From a virus, in the IMG/VR virus record IMGVR_UViG_3300031216_000021, positions 1 to 42,919 of that record: a stretch of 42,919 bases of DNA, one strand, 5' to 3'. This document shows positions 23,313 through 31,218 of the stretch, piece after piece (position 1 is the stretch's first letter; each line of letters starts with the position of its first letter). The notes below the pieces were generated by a model. That model was not told where the DNA came from. It saw only the letters and a program-made list of their open reading frames with translations, and did not search any database. The translations under genes and the position numbers were made by a program.

Positions 23313-23774
23313 TCTCGATCAAACTGACCAAAACCACCGATTTCACCCTGTTTTTGGAAAATCAGCGCCAAAAATGTAGGGCCTGGCCAAAATCAGAGGA
23401 GGAAAAAGGAGGCCGAAAAGGTGTGAAACGGCCCTTTTTCAATTTGGGAGGGGGGGAGACATCAGAAAAAGCGAGGGCTTGGCCCCTTTTTTCACGTAAG
23501 TCACTGAGCGTTGAGCAGTTTTCATGCACAAATTTCGTTTTATCCCCTACATTTTACCTTTTAACTACTACAAAAAAAATAAGAAGCCCTACAGAAGGGG
23601 ATAGGTGGCCCTCGCTTTTTTCAACTGGTCAATTTTTGCTCCTACATTTTTTTAGGGCCATTTCCAAAAAGCGAGGGGGTGTGTTTCGTTCTAAATCAAT
23701 CACTTACCCCCAAAACACCCCTAAAACCACCCCCTACATTTCTGACTCCCCCCCCCCTCCTGAAAGGCAGGCCT
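23313..23774. other. Gene-poor AT-richer segment with repeated motifs (candidate origin or regulatory site)
   Basis: This 462-bp stretch stands out by low GC, purine/pyrimidine tracts and short C runs. The 10-mer AAATGTAGGG occurs at 23372-23381 (plus) and 23545-23554 and 23732-23741 (minus), with a 9/10 match at 23641-23649 (minus). The 12-mer AAAAAGCGAGGG occurs at 23466-23477 and 23666-23677 (plus) and 23609-23620 (minus). A 157-codon open frame crosses it (23309-23782), but its translation looks random and encodes the repeats. Its place between the replication genes and integrase suits an origin, an attachment site or a regulatory region. Confidence 0.5.
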
Positions 23775-24842
23775 GTGGATAACTTGTTAGTAAGTCGAGA
23801 ATGGGCGGAACTTGTGGCCCGATATGAGACCTGGCTCAGGCACAGCTCTGGCCGTTCACCTGCGACCTGTCAGAAGTACGGCGGGCAGCTCATGGCGCTG
23901 GGCCGGTGGTACAAGAACCCGCCAGAGGATGCGAAGCTGCGCCCGACAGCACCCAGCCCGGAGCGTGCCAGCACGGATGACCTGGAGCTGTTTTCTGGGT
24001 TGTATGCCCACCATCGCGGCTTGATGCCGCGCAGCAGGGCGCCGATCATCGCCTCGCTGAAGTCGTTCTTTCGCTGGGGCAGCAAGCGCGCCGGCCTGAG
24101 CAACCCGGCCAGCGGGCTGGTCTATCCAGAGATCGGACGCAGGCTGCCGGTGCCGGCCAGCCTGGAGACGGCAGAGAAACTGCTGATGGCGCCGGACCTG
24201 ACCACGTTCATGGGGCTGCGTGATGCGGCGATACTGGCGACGCTGATCGGCACGGGCATCCGCGTCAGCGGCCTGGTGTCGATGAATCAGTCGGCACTGC
24301 TATGGACCACCGAGAAAGGCAGCCGCGTGCTCGACATCAAGGTCGCAGAGAAGGGCGGCAAGCAGCGGATAGTGCCGGTGCCTGTCGAGGCCCAGGTGCT
24401 GATCCGAGCCTACCTGGCCCACCCAGAACTAGATGGCATCGATCGCCAACTAAAGGATGCTGATCGGGTGCTATGGATCAGCACCCGCAACCGGTCCTGC
24501 CCACCGCATGAGTATCAAGGCGAGCGCCGGCGCATGCGACCTGGTGCAATCAATCAGCTGATTAAGAGGCACGGCAAGCGCGCCGGCGTGCCAGTCGAGC
24601 ACTGCCACCCCCATGCATTCAGGCACCTGTTCGGCACTGAGCTGGCCGAACACGACATCGATCCCTGGCAACGCCAGGCAATGATGGGCCACGCTGATAT
24701 CAAGTCGACCGAGGTTTACACCCATCTGGCGCTTCGCAAACTCAGAGAGAGCAGCGACAAGGCCAACCCACTCAAGCGCCTGCGATCGCCAATCCTCGAC
24801 AGCGCCAGGGAGATCCACAAGCGAAGCGGGTCCGAGTCATGA
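23775..24842 (+). CDS. Phage integrase (tyrosine recombinase, full length)
   Basis: GTG 23775 with the upstream GAAAGGCAGG gives about 355 residues. An N-terminal core-binding domain (WAELVARYETWLRHSSGRSP, then APIIASLKSFFRWGSKRAGL) precedes the catalytic domain: Arg in IGTGIRVSGL (about 158), Lys in VAEKGGKQRIVPV (about 190), HAFRHLFG (about 280), MGHADIKST (about 305) and the nucleophile Tyr in EVYTH (about 314). It should integrate and excise the phage at an attP, which is usually close to the gene; none is obvious. It ends in an ATGA overlap. Confidence 0.85.
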   Translation: MDNLLVSREWAELVARYETWLRHSSGRSPATCQKYGGQLMALGRWYKNPPEDAKLRPTAPSPERASTDDLELFSGLYAHHRGLMPRSRAPIIASLKSFFRWGSKRAGLSNPASGLVYPEIGRRLPVPASLETAEKLLMAPDLTTFMGLRDAAILATLIGTGIRVSGLVSMNQSALLWTTEKGSRVLDIKVAEKGGKQRIVPVPVEAQVLIRAYLAHPELDGIDRQLKDADRVLWISTRNRSCPPHEYQGERRRMRPGAINQLIKRHGKRAGVPVEHCHPHAFRHLFGTELAEHDIDPWQRQAMMGHADIKSTEVYTHLALRKLRESSDKANPLKRLRSPILDSAREIHKRSGSES

Positions 24843-25090
24843 GCACCCAGCCGATATGCCAGCCAACCGGATCCGGACGTCTGCCCGCGACCAACAGACC
24901 GCTAGAAATCTTATTGCCCCAGCCACAACAGCTTGTAAAGGCTATGATTGCCAGTGGCTACGGGCTGCCTCAGAATCCGCCTTTGAAACGGGCTAAGTCC
25001 ACAGCCTCGCAGAATTGTCCAGCTGCGCACTATTGGATAACACGCAGCTGGGGAAGTGACCAGGCCAGACAGATCAGGGGCTTACGATGA
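24839..25090 (+). CDS. Hypothetical protein downstream of integrase
   Basis: The 83-residue frame starts in an ATGA overlap with the integrase stop and ends in another with the next gene. Its sequence (LPATNRPLEILLPQPQQLVK, then PPLKRAKSTASQNCPAAHYW) shows no motif. Support is mainly positional. A recombination directionality factor would fit this site, but nothing in the sequence shows it. Confidence 0.4.
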   Translation: MSTQPICQPTGSGRLPATNRPLEILLPQPQQLVKAMIASGYGLPQNPPLKRAKSTASQNCPAAHYWITRSWGSDQARQIRGLR

Positions 25091-25545
25091 TCACCAGCAA
25101 CGGAAAGCGCAGCTCGAACAACGGAATGGATCCAGATGACCAGGCCAGCGATGGGGTGGGGGGTCGGCAGGCAGATGGACCCACTGACCAGCGCGGGGGT
25201 GGGTACTTGGATATCTGCAATGAAAAAAAGCACGGCTTTGCGGATCCACGGCGCGCGGATTTGGTCGACCTTGTGCCGGATCACTGGCTGGCGGTGGCTG
25301 ATCAAATCGGCGTCGACAACTTTCTATTGACCTGGCAGCTACTCAGTGAGAACGATTCGATTCAGGATAATTTCGGGCGAGTCCATATCCCGAATTTTTC
25401 GGCATGGCTCCGATATCAACGAAACCGGCTGATCTCGACCCTTGCCCGGCGCGGTGATTCTGCCCAGGATATCCACGAGACTCTGAAAAAGCGGCTCGGG
25501 TATGATTTGAGCTTTGGGCACATTCGGGATTTGATGAAGCAATGA
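25087..25545 (+). CDS. Hypothetical DNA-binding-like protein before the late operon
   Basis: This 152-residue protein has a low-complexity N-terminus (to about 45) and a helical C-terminal domain: LVPDHWLAVADQIGVDNFLL, PNFSAWLRYQRNRLISTLAR, then RGDSAQDIHETLKKRLGYDL and a final FGHIRDLMKQ. The last 45 residues resemble a helix-turn-helix as in Mor/late-activator-like proteins. It is the last gene before the first TTGCCATAGAT promoter-like site, so a late-gene activator is an attractive but unproven role. Confidence 0.45.
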   Translation: MITSNGKRSSNNGMDPDDQASDGVGGRQADGPTDQRGGGYLDICNEKKHGFADPRRADLVDLVPDHWLAVADQIGVDNFLLTWQLLSENDSIQDNFGRVHIPNFSAWLRYQRNRLISTLARRGDSAQDIHETLKKRLGYDLSFGHIRDLMKQ

Positions 25546-25600
25546 CGACGGCGTGATCTACGCGAGGGTGAGTACGGCTCCCCGTGTCGGGCTTGCTAAG

Positions 25601-25618
25601 AACCGCTTGTGAGCGGTT
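25601..25618 (+). terminator. Hairpin between early and late operons
   Basis: AACCGCT (25601-25607) and AGCGGTT (25612-25618) form a perfect 7-bp stem with a TGTG loop, in the gap between the integrase operon and the terminase gene. No strong T run follows. It may end early transcription or serve as a protein-binding site. Confidence 0.45.
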
Positions 25619-25650
25619 GCCGGTGCGTTGGCGGGTGGCTGCTTGATGAG

Positions 25651-25684
25651 TTGCCATAGATTTCGGCGTTGACGGCTGTTATTA
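25651..25684 (+). promoter_or_regulatory. Late-promoter-like element upstream of terminase
   Basis: TTGCCATAGAT (25651-25661) is repeated exactly at 31159-31169 before the capsid gene. After it both sites share a C-x-GCG-xx-GAC pattern and an AT-rich TTATTA/TATAAC region. The distance from TTGCCA to the AT-rich box is 21-22 bp, too long for a normal sigma70 spacer, which suggests an activator-dependent late promoter. The terminase start codon is 31 nt after the site. Confidence 0.5.
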
Positions 25685-25691
25685 CCGCGTA

Positions 25692-26630
25692 ATGGGAAAG
25701 CGGCGCGACAAGCTGGCGACGGTGAGGCTTCACTGTCCGGAATGTGATCATCGCTGGGCGGGTGAGCCTGGGCGGGTTGTTGATGTTCCGGATAAGTCGC
25801 ATCACCCCTGGGACTATTTCGCGGAGTGCCCGCGCTGTGGCGAGGAAGGGCATCAGGATGGGCGCGAGCAGGCGCTGCTGAAGGCCTGGGCTAATGCGAC
25901 CGGCCCGCGCACGTCGGAGGGCATGGCGAACACGGCGAAGAACCTCGAAGGGCACCCGACGCCGGAGGAAGCGCGGCGGACTCGGTTCAACGCTTTGAAG
26001 CATGGCGCCTATGCTGAAACGGCGCGCTATTTTCCGGCCAGCCCGGGCAAGTATGCCGAGTGCAACGGCTGCCCGTATTTCAATGACTGCGGCCTTGATG
26101 GGAATCCGGCCTGCCAGCGCAAGACCGAGCTATTCATGCGCCATCAGATCGCGTTTGACTCTCAAGACCCGACCCTTCTGCAGGGCATCCGCGCGTCGAT
26201 GCACGCATCGGTCGCTGCCATCCTGGACATGATCATCCAGTCGATCATTGCGCGTGGTGTCGAGCTGGTCAGTCCGGCCTGGTATTACGACAAAGACGGC
26301 GGTTTCCACTTGGCGGAATACGAAGACACCAAAGGCGAGCGCCAGCTGATCATGGAGGTCAAGGAGAATCCGCTGCTCAAGCGCATGAGCGAGATCATCA
26401 AGTCGACCGGCATGACGCTGAGTGATTCCGGCATGACGGTGGCCACCCAGCAGGAGCGTGACTCGATCGAGGGACAGCTTTCCGGCGAACAAACCGACCG
26501 CGCGACGCTGCTGGAGTATCAGCAGAAGCAAGCGCTGGCGCTGGAGTCGATGAGCGACATTCTTTCGCGTGCCGCGGCCCGTTCCGAGAAAGACCCGATC
26601 GCGCTGGAGCATGCTCGCAATGCCGAGTGA
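25692..26630 (+). CDS. Terminase small subunit-like protein
   Basis: The 312-residue product has an N-terminal zinc-ribbon-like pair (CPECDHRW, CPRCGEEG), the motif TPEEARRTRFNALKHGAYAE, a Cys cluster (CNGCPYFNDCG...C) and a helical C-terminus. The LKHGAY-type motif and cysteine cluster are common in proteins that precede large terminases in phages and act as DNA-recognition subunits. It overlaps the large terminase gene. The call is mainly positional plus this motif. Confidence 0.6.
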   Translation: MGKRRDKLATVRLHCPECDHRWAGEPGRVVDVPDKSHHPWDYFAECPRCGEEGHQDGREQALLKAWANATGPRTSEGMANTAKNLEGHPTPEEARRTRFNALKHGAYAETARYFPASPGKYAECNGCPYFNDCGLDGNPACQRKTELFMRHQIAFDSQDPTLLQGIRASMHASVAAILDMIIQSIIARGVELVSPAWYYDKDGGFHLAEYEDTKGERQLIMEVKENPLLKRMSEIIKSTGMTLSDSGMTVATQQERDSIEGQLSGEQTDRATLLEYQQKQALALESMSDILSRAAARSEKDPIALEHARNAE

Positions 26631-28206
26631 ACGCAGCTCGCCGGCGCAGCGGATCCAGGCGCAGTCTCAGGCCGAGCGCGAGATCAAGCGGTTTTCTGAC
26701 AATCATGCGCTGTGGCACAAGCACATTCACAACGTCGATCTGGATCCGATGCAGGTATTCAAGTGCATAGAGATGGACGAAAACCGTTACACGGTCGATT
26801 TTAGCTGCCGCCGTACCGGTAAGACGACCATCAAAGAGCTGTGGCTGCTGAAGTACCTGGCCGAGAACGCCGACCAGGAGCTTGGCATTGTTGCCCCGCG
26901 CGAGGCGCAGTCGATCACTAGCCTGAACTACCACCTGGCCGCGATTCGCCGCAGTCCAATCCTGAAGGCCTGGGTTAATCACAAATCGGGCCGCCAGCAG
27001 ATGGCCGACACTTATTATCAATTTGGCAATCGAAGCGTTGCCCGGGCCTACGGCATTTTTTCCCAGATCGACGGCGCTGACCTGACGGTCGCCAGCCTAG
27101 AAGAGGTGGACGATCTCCCGCGCGAGAGATTGTTCAGCCGATTCCTGTTGACGATGGGCGCCACCCGCCGTCTGGGCGCGAGCTCGGAGGCGAAAAACGA
27201 GCCGCGCATCCATATCACCGGCGTCTACAAGGGCGCCGACACGCTGTCGGAGATCATCGCCAGCGGAAACTACAAGACGCTGCCGGCCGTTGACTGCCAC
27301 CTGGGCGTCGAGCTGGGCATCCTGAATGCAGAATTCATTGACAAGATGCGCCGCGAGCTGTCGCCAGATGAATACATTCGCCAGCTGCTGTGCAAGAACG
27401 TCAGCGCCAAGAATTTGATCTGGGAATCGTATGTGCGTCGAGCGCAGCAGGTCGGCCTGCAGGCCAGTCTCGATATCGTCCAGCCGATGCCTGGCGAAAC
27501 CTACCGCCCGCGCGGGCTGATTGGCCTGGGCTATGACGCCGGCGGCCACGGCGAGCGCCCGGAAAGCTCGAAGCATTGCCTGGTCATCACAGAGCAGATC
27601 GGCGAGTGGGTGTTTTTCCCGTTCGTTCGCACTTGGCCGGCCAACGCTGATGACATGGCCGTCGCGCGCGATATCGTCTCGATCTGGCGTTATTTTTCGC
27701 CCGACTACGCGCTGGGCGACAGCTACGGCGTCGGACTGATCAGCCTGGTCAATGATCTGCTGTTCAGCGAGGGCCTGATCAAAACCGACCGGCGAGCGGT
27801 CAGCGATGGCGAGAGCGGGCCCAGCACCTGGCCCGAATGGGACTTCAGCCCGATCCAGTTCGACGGCCAGGCCAAGCACCAGATGGCCCAAGCCCTGCGC
27901 CGCGTGTTCCACGAAGGTCGGGCCGTAATCCCGTATTTTGAAGATTCTGACGCCAGCCTGATCGACATGGACACAATCGGCCACCGCACGCTGATGCGCC
28001 AGCTCCCCAACGTCCGCGCGGTGCCGACCTCGAAGAGTTACAGCCGTTACGAAATGGTGCGCAGCACCCAGGGCGATGACGCCTTCGATGCCTCGATGGC
28101 GTCGGTCTGGTCGCTGGCCACGCGCGGCATGCTGGACGACGTCGCGCCCCTTATTCTCACCAGCCCGCGAAGCCGGGCCGACCTTTTGGAAGGAACCGTC
28201 GCATGA
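26611..28206 (+). CDS. Terminase large subunit
   Basis: This protein of about 531 residues has an atypical but clear ATPase loop, FSCRRTGKTTIKEL (64-77 from ATG 26611), a Walker B-like ADLTVASLEEVDD (156-168), and a C-terminal RNase H-like nuclease beginning LIGLGYDAGGHGE with later acidic residues (DYALGDSYGVG, GDDAFDASMAS). It cuts and pumps DNA into the prohead. Starts at 26611 or 26620 lie inside the end of the small terminase gene. It ends in an ATGA overlap with the portal gene. Confidence 0.9.
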   Translation: MLAMPSERSSPAQRIQAQSQAEREIKRFSDNHALWHKHIHNVDLDPMQVFKCIEMDENRYTVDFSCRRTGKTTIKELWLLKYLAENADQELGIVAPREAQSITSLNYHLAAIRRSPILKAWVNHKSGRQQMADTYYQFGNRSVARAYGIFSQIDGADLTVASLEEVDDLPRERLFSRFLLTMGATRRLGASSEAKNEPRIHITGVYKGADTLSEIIASGNYKTLPAVDCHLGVELGILNAEFIDKMRRELSPDEYIRQLLCKNVSAKNLIWESYVRRAQQVGLQASLDIVQPMPGETYRPRGLIGLGYDAGGHGERPESSKHCLVITEQIGEWVFFPFVRTWPANADDMAVARDIVSIWRYFSPDYALGDSYGVGLISLVNDLLFSEGLIKTDRRAVSDGESGPSTWPEWDFSPIQFDGQAKHQMAQALRRVFHEGRAVIPYFEDSDASLIDMDTIGHRTLMRQLPNVRAVPTSKSYSRYEMVRSTQGDDAFDASMASVWSLATRGMLDDVAPLILTSPRSRADLLEGTVA

Positions 28207-29579
28207 GCCTGCTCAGCAAACTCACGTTCGGCATGTATGGCCGGACCAACCCCGCACCCGATACCACCGTGCCCGGCGAAACCCGCCCCAGCACGGAAAC
28301 CGGCCGCCGCCCGAGCCTCGACAACTGGATGCGCCGCGAGCTGATGCTGGCCAACTACGTCGACTTCGAGCTGCGCGAGACCATTCAGCGGATCCGCTAC
28401 ATGGACCGCGTCGACCCGCGCGTGAAGCGCATTCACGCCCGAACGGCCCGCGCGGCGGCCAAGGGTGGCCTGCGCCTGCAGACCAGCTCGGGCAACACGA
28501 AGCTGATCAAGGCCTGGAAGGATTTCGAGCGCCGCCTGCACCTGCATCGTCGGGAAAAGCTGGAATCCGACCTGCGCGGCTTCATGATGGAAGGCAATCT
28601 GCCGCTGCAGTGGGTGCTCAGCACCGAACAGCCGCGCGTGATCGGTGCCGTTCGCATGCCCAGCGAGACGCTGGTGCCGCTGGTCGACAAGACCGGCCGA
28701 TTCGAATCACCCGAACGGGCCTGGCGCCAGATCAACCCCGTCACCGGCGAAGAGCTAACGCATTTTGCCCTGTATCAGCTCACCGTCGCCCGCTTGACGC
28801 CGGACAATTACGACGACTGGGGATCACTGGGCCGCCCGTACCTCGACGCCACGCGGGCGATCTGGAACAAGCTGCGCATGACCGAAGACGACATGGTCGT
28901 TCGCCGCAAGACCCGCGCGCCTCAGCGCATGCACCACAACCTGCCCGGCGCAGATCCGGACCAGCTCAAGGACTACCAGGCTGGCGTAGACGCCGACCAG
29001 GCCGACGGCAACTGGCGCGACTACTACACCAACAGCAAGGACGCCAAGGTCACAGCCGTTGGCGGCGATGCCAACCTGCACGAAATCGCCGACGTGGTGC
29101 ACCTGCTCGACACATTCATGAGCGGCAGCGACATGCCCAAGGGCCTGCTTGGTTACTTCGAAGGCCTGAGTCGCGACATCCTCGAGGACATCAAGCGCGA
29201 CTGGTTCGACTCGCTTGACAGCCTGCAGGACCTGGCCGCTCAGATCTACGACTTCGGCTTCCGGCTCGATCTTCTGCTGCAGGGCGTCAACCCAGATCAG
29301 TACGACTTTTCGGTGATGTTCGCCGAGCGCCACGCCGAAAGCCTGAACCAGCGCGCCGACCGCGCCCTGAAATACCAGGCGATGGGCGTCCCGCGCGACA
29401 TGGTCTGGGACGCCGCCGGCCTCGACCCGGCCGCCGTGCGCAAACAGCGCGAAGCCGAAGCCGACGACCTGGACCCGTACCCCGGTGACGACCCAGGCAG
29501 CGACCCCGCGCGCCCGCGCGTCAGCATCACGCCGGGCAATGGCCGGCAAGGTGATTCGAGCACGTCGATTAGCAATTAA
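28203..29579 (+). CDS. Portal protein
   Basis: The 458-residue product follows the large terminase. It has the pattern of a portal protein: RRELMLANYVDFELRETIQR, VKRIHARTARAAAKGGLRLQ, then GFMMEGNLPLQWVLSTEQPR, a DMPKGLLGYFEGLSRDILED segment and a C-terminal SLNQRADRALKYQAMGVPRD helix. The acidic tail is disordered. Portals form the dodecameric DNA channel of the capsid and bind the terminase and connector. Confidence 0.85.
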   Translation: MSLLSKLTFGMYGRTNPAPDTTVPGETRPSTETGRRPSLDNWMRRELMLANYVDFELRETIQRIRYMDRVDPRVKRIHARTARAAAKGGLRLQTSSGNTKLIKAWKDFERRLHLHRREKLESDLRGFMMEGNLPLQWVLSTEQPRVIGAVRMPSETLVPLVDKTGRFESPERAWRQINPVTGEELTHFALYQLTVARLTPDNYDDWGSLGRPYLDATRAIWNKLRMTEDDMVVRRKTRAPQRMHHNLPGADPDQLKDYQAGVDADQADGNWRDYYTNSKDAKVTAVGGDANLHEIADVVHLLDTFMSGSDMPKGLLGYFEGLSRDILEDIKRDWFDSLDSLQDLAAQIYDFGFRLDLLLQGVNPDQYDFSVMFAERHAESLNQRADRALKYQAMGVPRDMVWDAAGLDPAAVRKQREAEADDLDPYPGDDPGSDPARPRVSITPGNGRQGDSSTSISN

Positions 29580-29601
29580 CCACAAGCCGGAGAAGGCGAA
29601 C

Positions 29602-29814
29602 ATGGAAAACGAACGCGAAGAAAGGTCCAGAATATTCAAAATACTGAACTCGATCCTGCTGGCGAGGAAAGAGCTGGCGGAGGGCGGTATCGAGCCAACG
29701 CGCGTCAAGATACCCGTTCTTGCCATGCAATATGGTGCCATCGATCAGATACGTGAGAGCGAGGTAACAGATCTGCTGTCGTGTCGCCTGATTGATATCG
29801 TCTGTGACAACTGA
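29602..29814 (+). CDS. Small hypothetical protein between portal and MuF
   Basis: ATG 29602 follows GGAGAAGG and gives 70 residues (MENEREERSRIFKILNSILL, LAEGGIEPTRVKIPVLAMQY). It has an acidic, helical character. No family recognised. The frame is also open upstream inside the portal gene, but this start has the ribosome binding site. Composition is less GC-rich than its neighbours, hinting at an added gene. Confidence 0.5.
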   Translation: MENEREERSRIFKILNSILLARKELAEGGIEPTRVKIPVLAMQYGAIDQIRESEVTDLLSCRLIDIVCDN

Positions 29815-29824
29815 CGCCTGATCC

Positions 29825-30919
29825 ATGCCCAACGACACCAACACACGCGGCCGCCTGATACGCCAGGGCCAAAAGGCCGCTGCCGTCAGGCTCCAGGCGA
29901 TTGGCAATCAAAGCTCGGAGGATCTGCTCGCTGCCTTTGAAGCGGCTTTGGCCCGAATCCGGTCTGGCCTTGAGAGTCTGACCGATGCCAGCGGCACGGT
30001 GCCGATCCAGTCGCTGCCCGCTGCCGAGCAGCTGGTCAATGATGCGTTGTCGGCGCTGAACCAGCAGACGCGCCAGATCGTTGATTCCAGCCTGTCGGTT
30101 GCCGCGACGTTGGGAATTGATCCGTGGTCAGAGGTCGCTGATGTGATCTCGGGCGTTGACCTCCGCAATGAAGTTCTCGAGTGGGTCCAGACCTTTGTCG
30201 ATGAGAACGGCCTGCAGCTTTCCGACCGTCTGTGGCGAGTCGATCGCCTGGCAAAAACAAGGGTGATCGAGGCAATCCAAGGCGCGGTGATTGAGGGCAG
30301 GTCGGCATCTCAAGCCGCCCGGGACCTTTTGCTGCGCGGGCGATTTGTACCTTTCGACCTGGAAAGCAAAGCCGGAAGAGCGGAAATAGCGAGAATACAG
30401 AAAGAACTGGGCGACGCCCTGCTCACCGGCCAGGGCAATCCGTGGTTCAACGCGGAACGGGTGATGCGCACGGAAATCAACCGGGCCTACGGCGAGGTCG
30501 CCGTGCGCGCGGCGGCCGAGCATCCGGACGTGGTCGCCGTTCGCTTCCTGCTCAGCCCGCGCCACCCGCGCCCGGACATCTGCGACATGCACGCCACGGC
30601 CAACCTGCACGGCTTAGGCCCGGGCGTGTATCCGATCGATAACCACCCCTGGCCCGCGCACCCGAACACTCTGTCTTATCTTGAGCCGATCTTCATCGAC
30701 GAGATCACCACCGAAGACCGCAAGGGTCGGGAAACCATGACGAACTTCATCAACGGCCTGCCCGCGGATCGGCAAGACGCGATACTGGGCGGCAAGGCCA
30801 AGGGCTGGGCCTGGCGCGCTGGCCACCTTGACCCGCGCCAGGTCAGTACGCCCTGGTACAAGGTTCGCGCCCAGCTGCAGCGCCGAGGCATCGACATACC
30901 GCAGGAGCACGCCCCATGA
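29825..30919 (+). CDS. MuF-like minor head (morphogenesis) protein
   Basis: The 364-residue protein has a helical N-terminus and a C-terminal Mu F-like/SPP1 gp7-type head morphogenesis domain: WFNAERVMRTEINRAYGEVA, then HPRPDICDMHATANLHGLGP and YPIDNHPWPAHPNTLSYLEP. Such minor head proteins bind the portal and are packaged with the capsid. A few ejected MuF proteins carry toxin domains; none is evident here. It overlaps the next gene by ATGA. Confidence 0.8.
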   Translation: MPNDTNTRGRLIRQGQKAAAVRLQAIGNQSSEDLLAAFEAALARIRSGLESLTDASGTVPIQSLPAAEQLVNDALSALNQQTRQIVDSSLSVAATLGIDPWSEVADVISGVDLRNEVLEWVQTFVDENGLQLSDRLWRVDRLAKTRVIEAIQGAVIEGRSASQAARDLLLRGRFVPFDLESKAGRAEIARIQKELGDALLTGQGNPWFNAERVMRTEINRAYGEVAVRAAAEHPDVVAVRFLLSPRHPRPDICDMHATANLHGLGPGVYPIDNHPWPAHPNTLSYLEPIFIDEITTEDRKGRETMTNFINGLPADRQDAILGGKAKGWAWRAGHLDPRQVSTPWYKVRAQLQRRGIDIPQEHAP

Positions 30920-31098
30920 ACAAACCCAAGCCCCCCGCGCCTATTCAATGCAAGTGTGGGTTCAGGATATGGGACGGCGACGTGGTGCGATCGCGCGTGC
31001 TCAGATTAACGTCAGGCGCACGATTTGAGGCGAAATGCAGGTGCAAGCGATGGATTCGAGTTCCGGTCAGCTTGGACGCGCCGGAGGCTGGTGAATGA
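30916..31098 (+). CDS. Com-like small zinc-binding protein
   Basis: This 60-residue protein has two Cys-x-Cys pairs (IQCKCGFRIWDGD near 10-22 and AKCRCKRWIRVPV near 38-50), basic residues and a small beta-rich core. It resembles phage Mu Com, a zinc-binding translational activator of mom, although Com has CxxC spacing. No mom-like gene was seen beside it. It might bind RNA or DNA. A terminator follows its stop. Confidence 0.5.
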   Translation: MNKPKPPAPIQCKCGFRIWDGDVVRSRVLRLTSGARFEAKCRCKRWIRVPVSLDAPEAGE

Positions 31099-31118
31099 AC
31101 CATAATGGTTGATTCACG

Positions 31119-31146
31119 AAGCCCCGCCGAGTTCGGGGTTTTTTTA
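31119..31146 (+). terminator. Rho-independent terminator before the capsid gene
   Basis: AAGCCCCG (31119-31126) pairs with CGGGGTTT (31134-31141) around a 7-nt loop, with one wobble pair, and is followed by a T run to 31145. It ends transcription from the terminase-portal genes just before the second TTGCCATAGAT promoter-like site, so the capsid gene likely has its own promoter. Confidence 0.85.
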
Positions 31147-31158
31147 TGTGCCGATAAC

Positions 31159-31191
31159 TTGCCATAGATAGCCGCGCCGACCTTCTATAAC
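31159..31191 (+). promoter_or_regulatory. Late-promoter-like element upstream of capsid gene
   Basis: TTGCCATAGAT (31159-31169) is identical to the site before the terminase gene and is followed by GCCGCGCCGACC and TATAAC (31186-31191). The 21-bp distance between TTGCCA and TATAAC is atypical of sigma70 promoters, as at the other copy. Directly after a terminator, it is well placed to drive strong capsid expression. Confidence 0.55.
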
Positions 31192-31218
31192 GTCGATCGT
31201 GCATGAACTCAGGGCAAT

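Noticed and set aside
23309-23782. A 157-codon plus-strand frame through the AT-rich segment
   Set aside because: The translation is low-complexity and follows the repeated DNA motifs; no domain or ribosome binding site supports it, so the segment is treated as non-coding.
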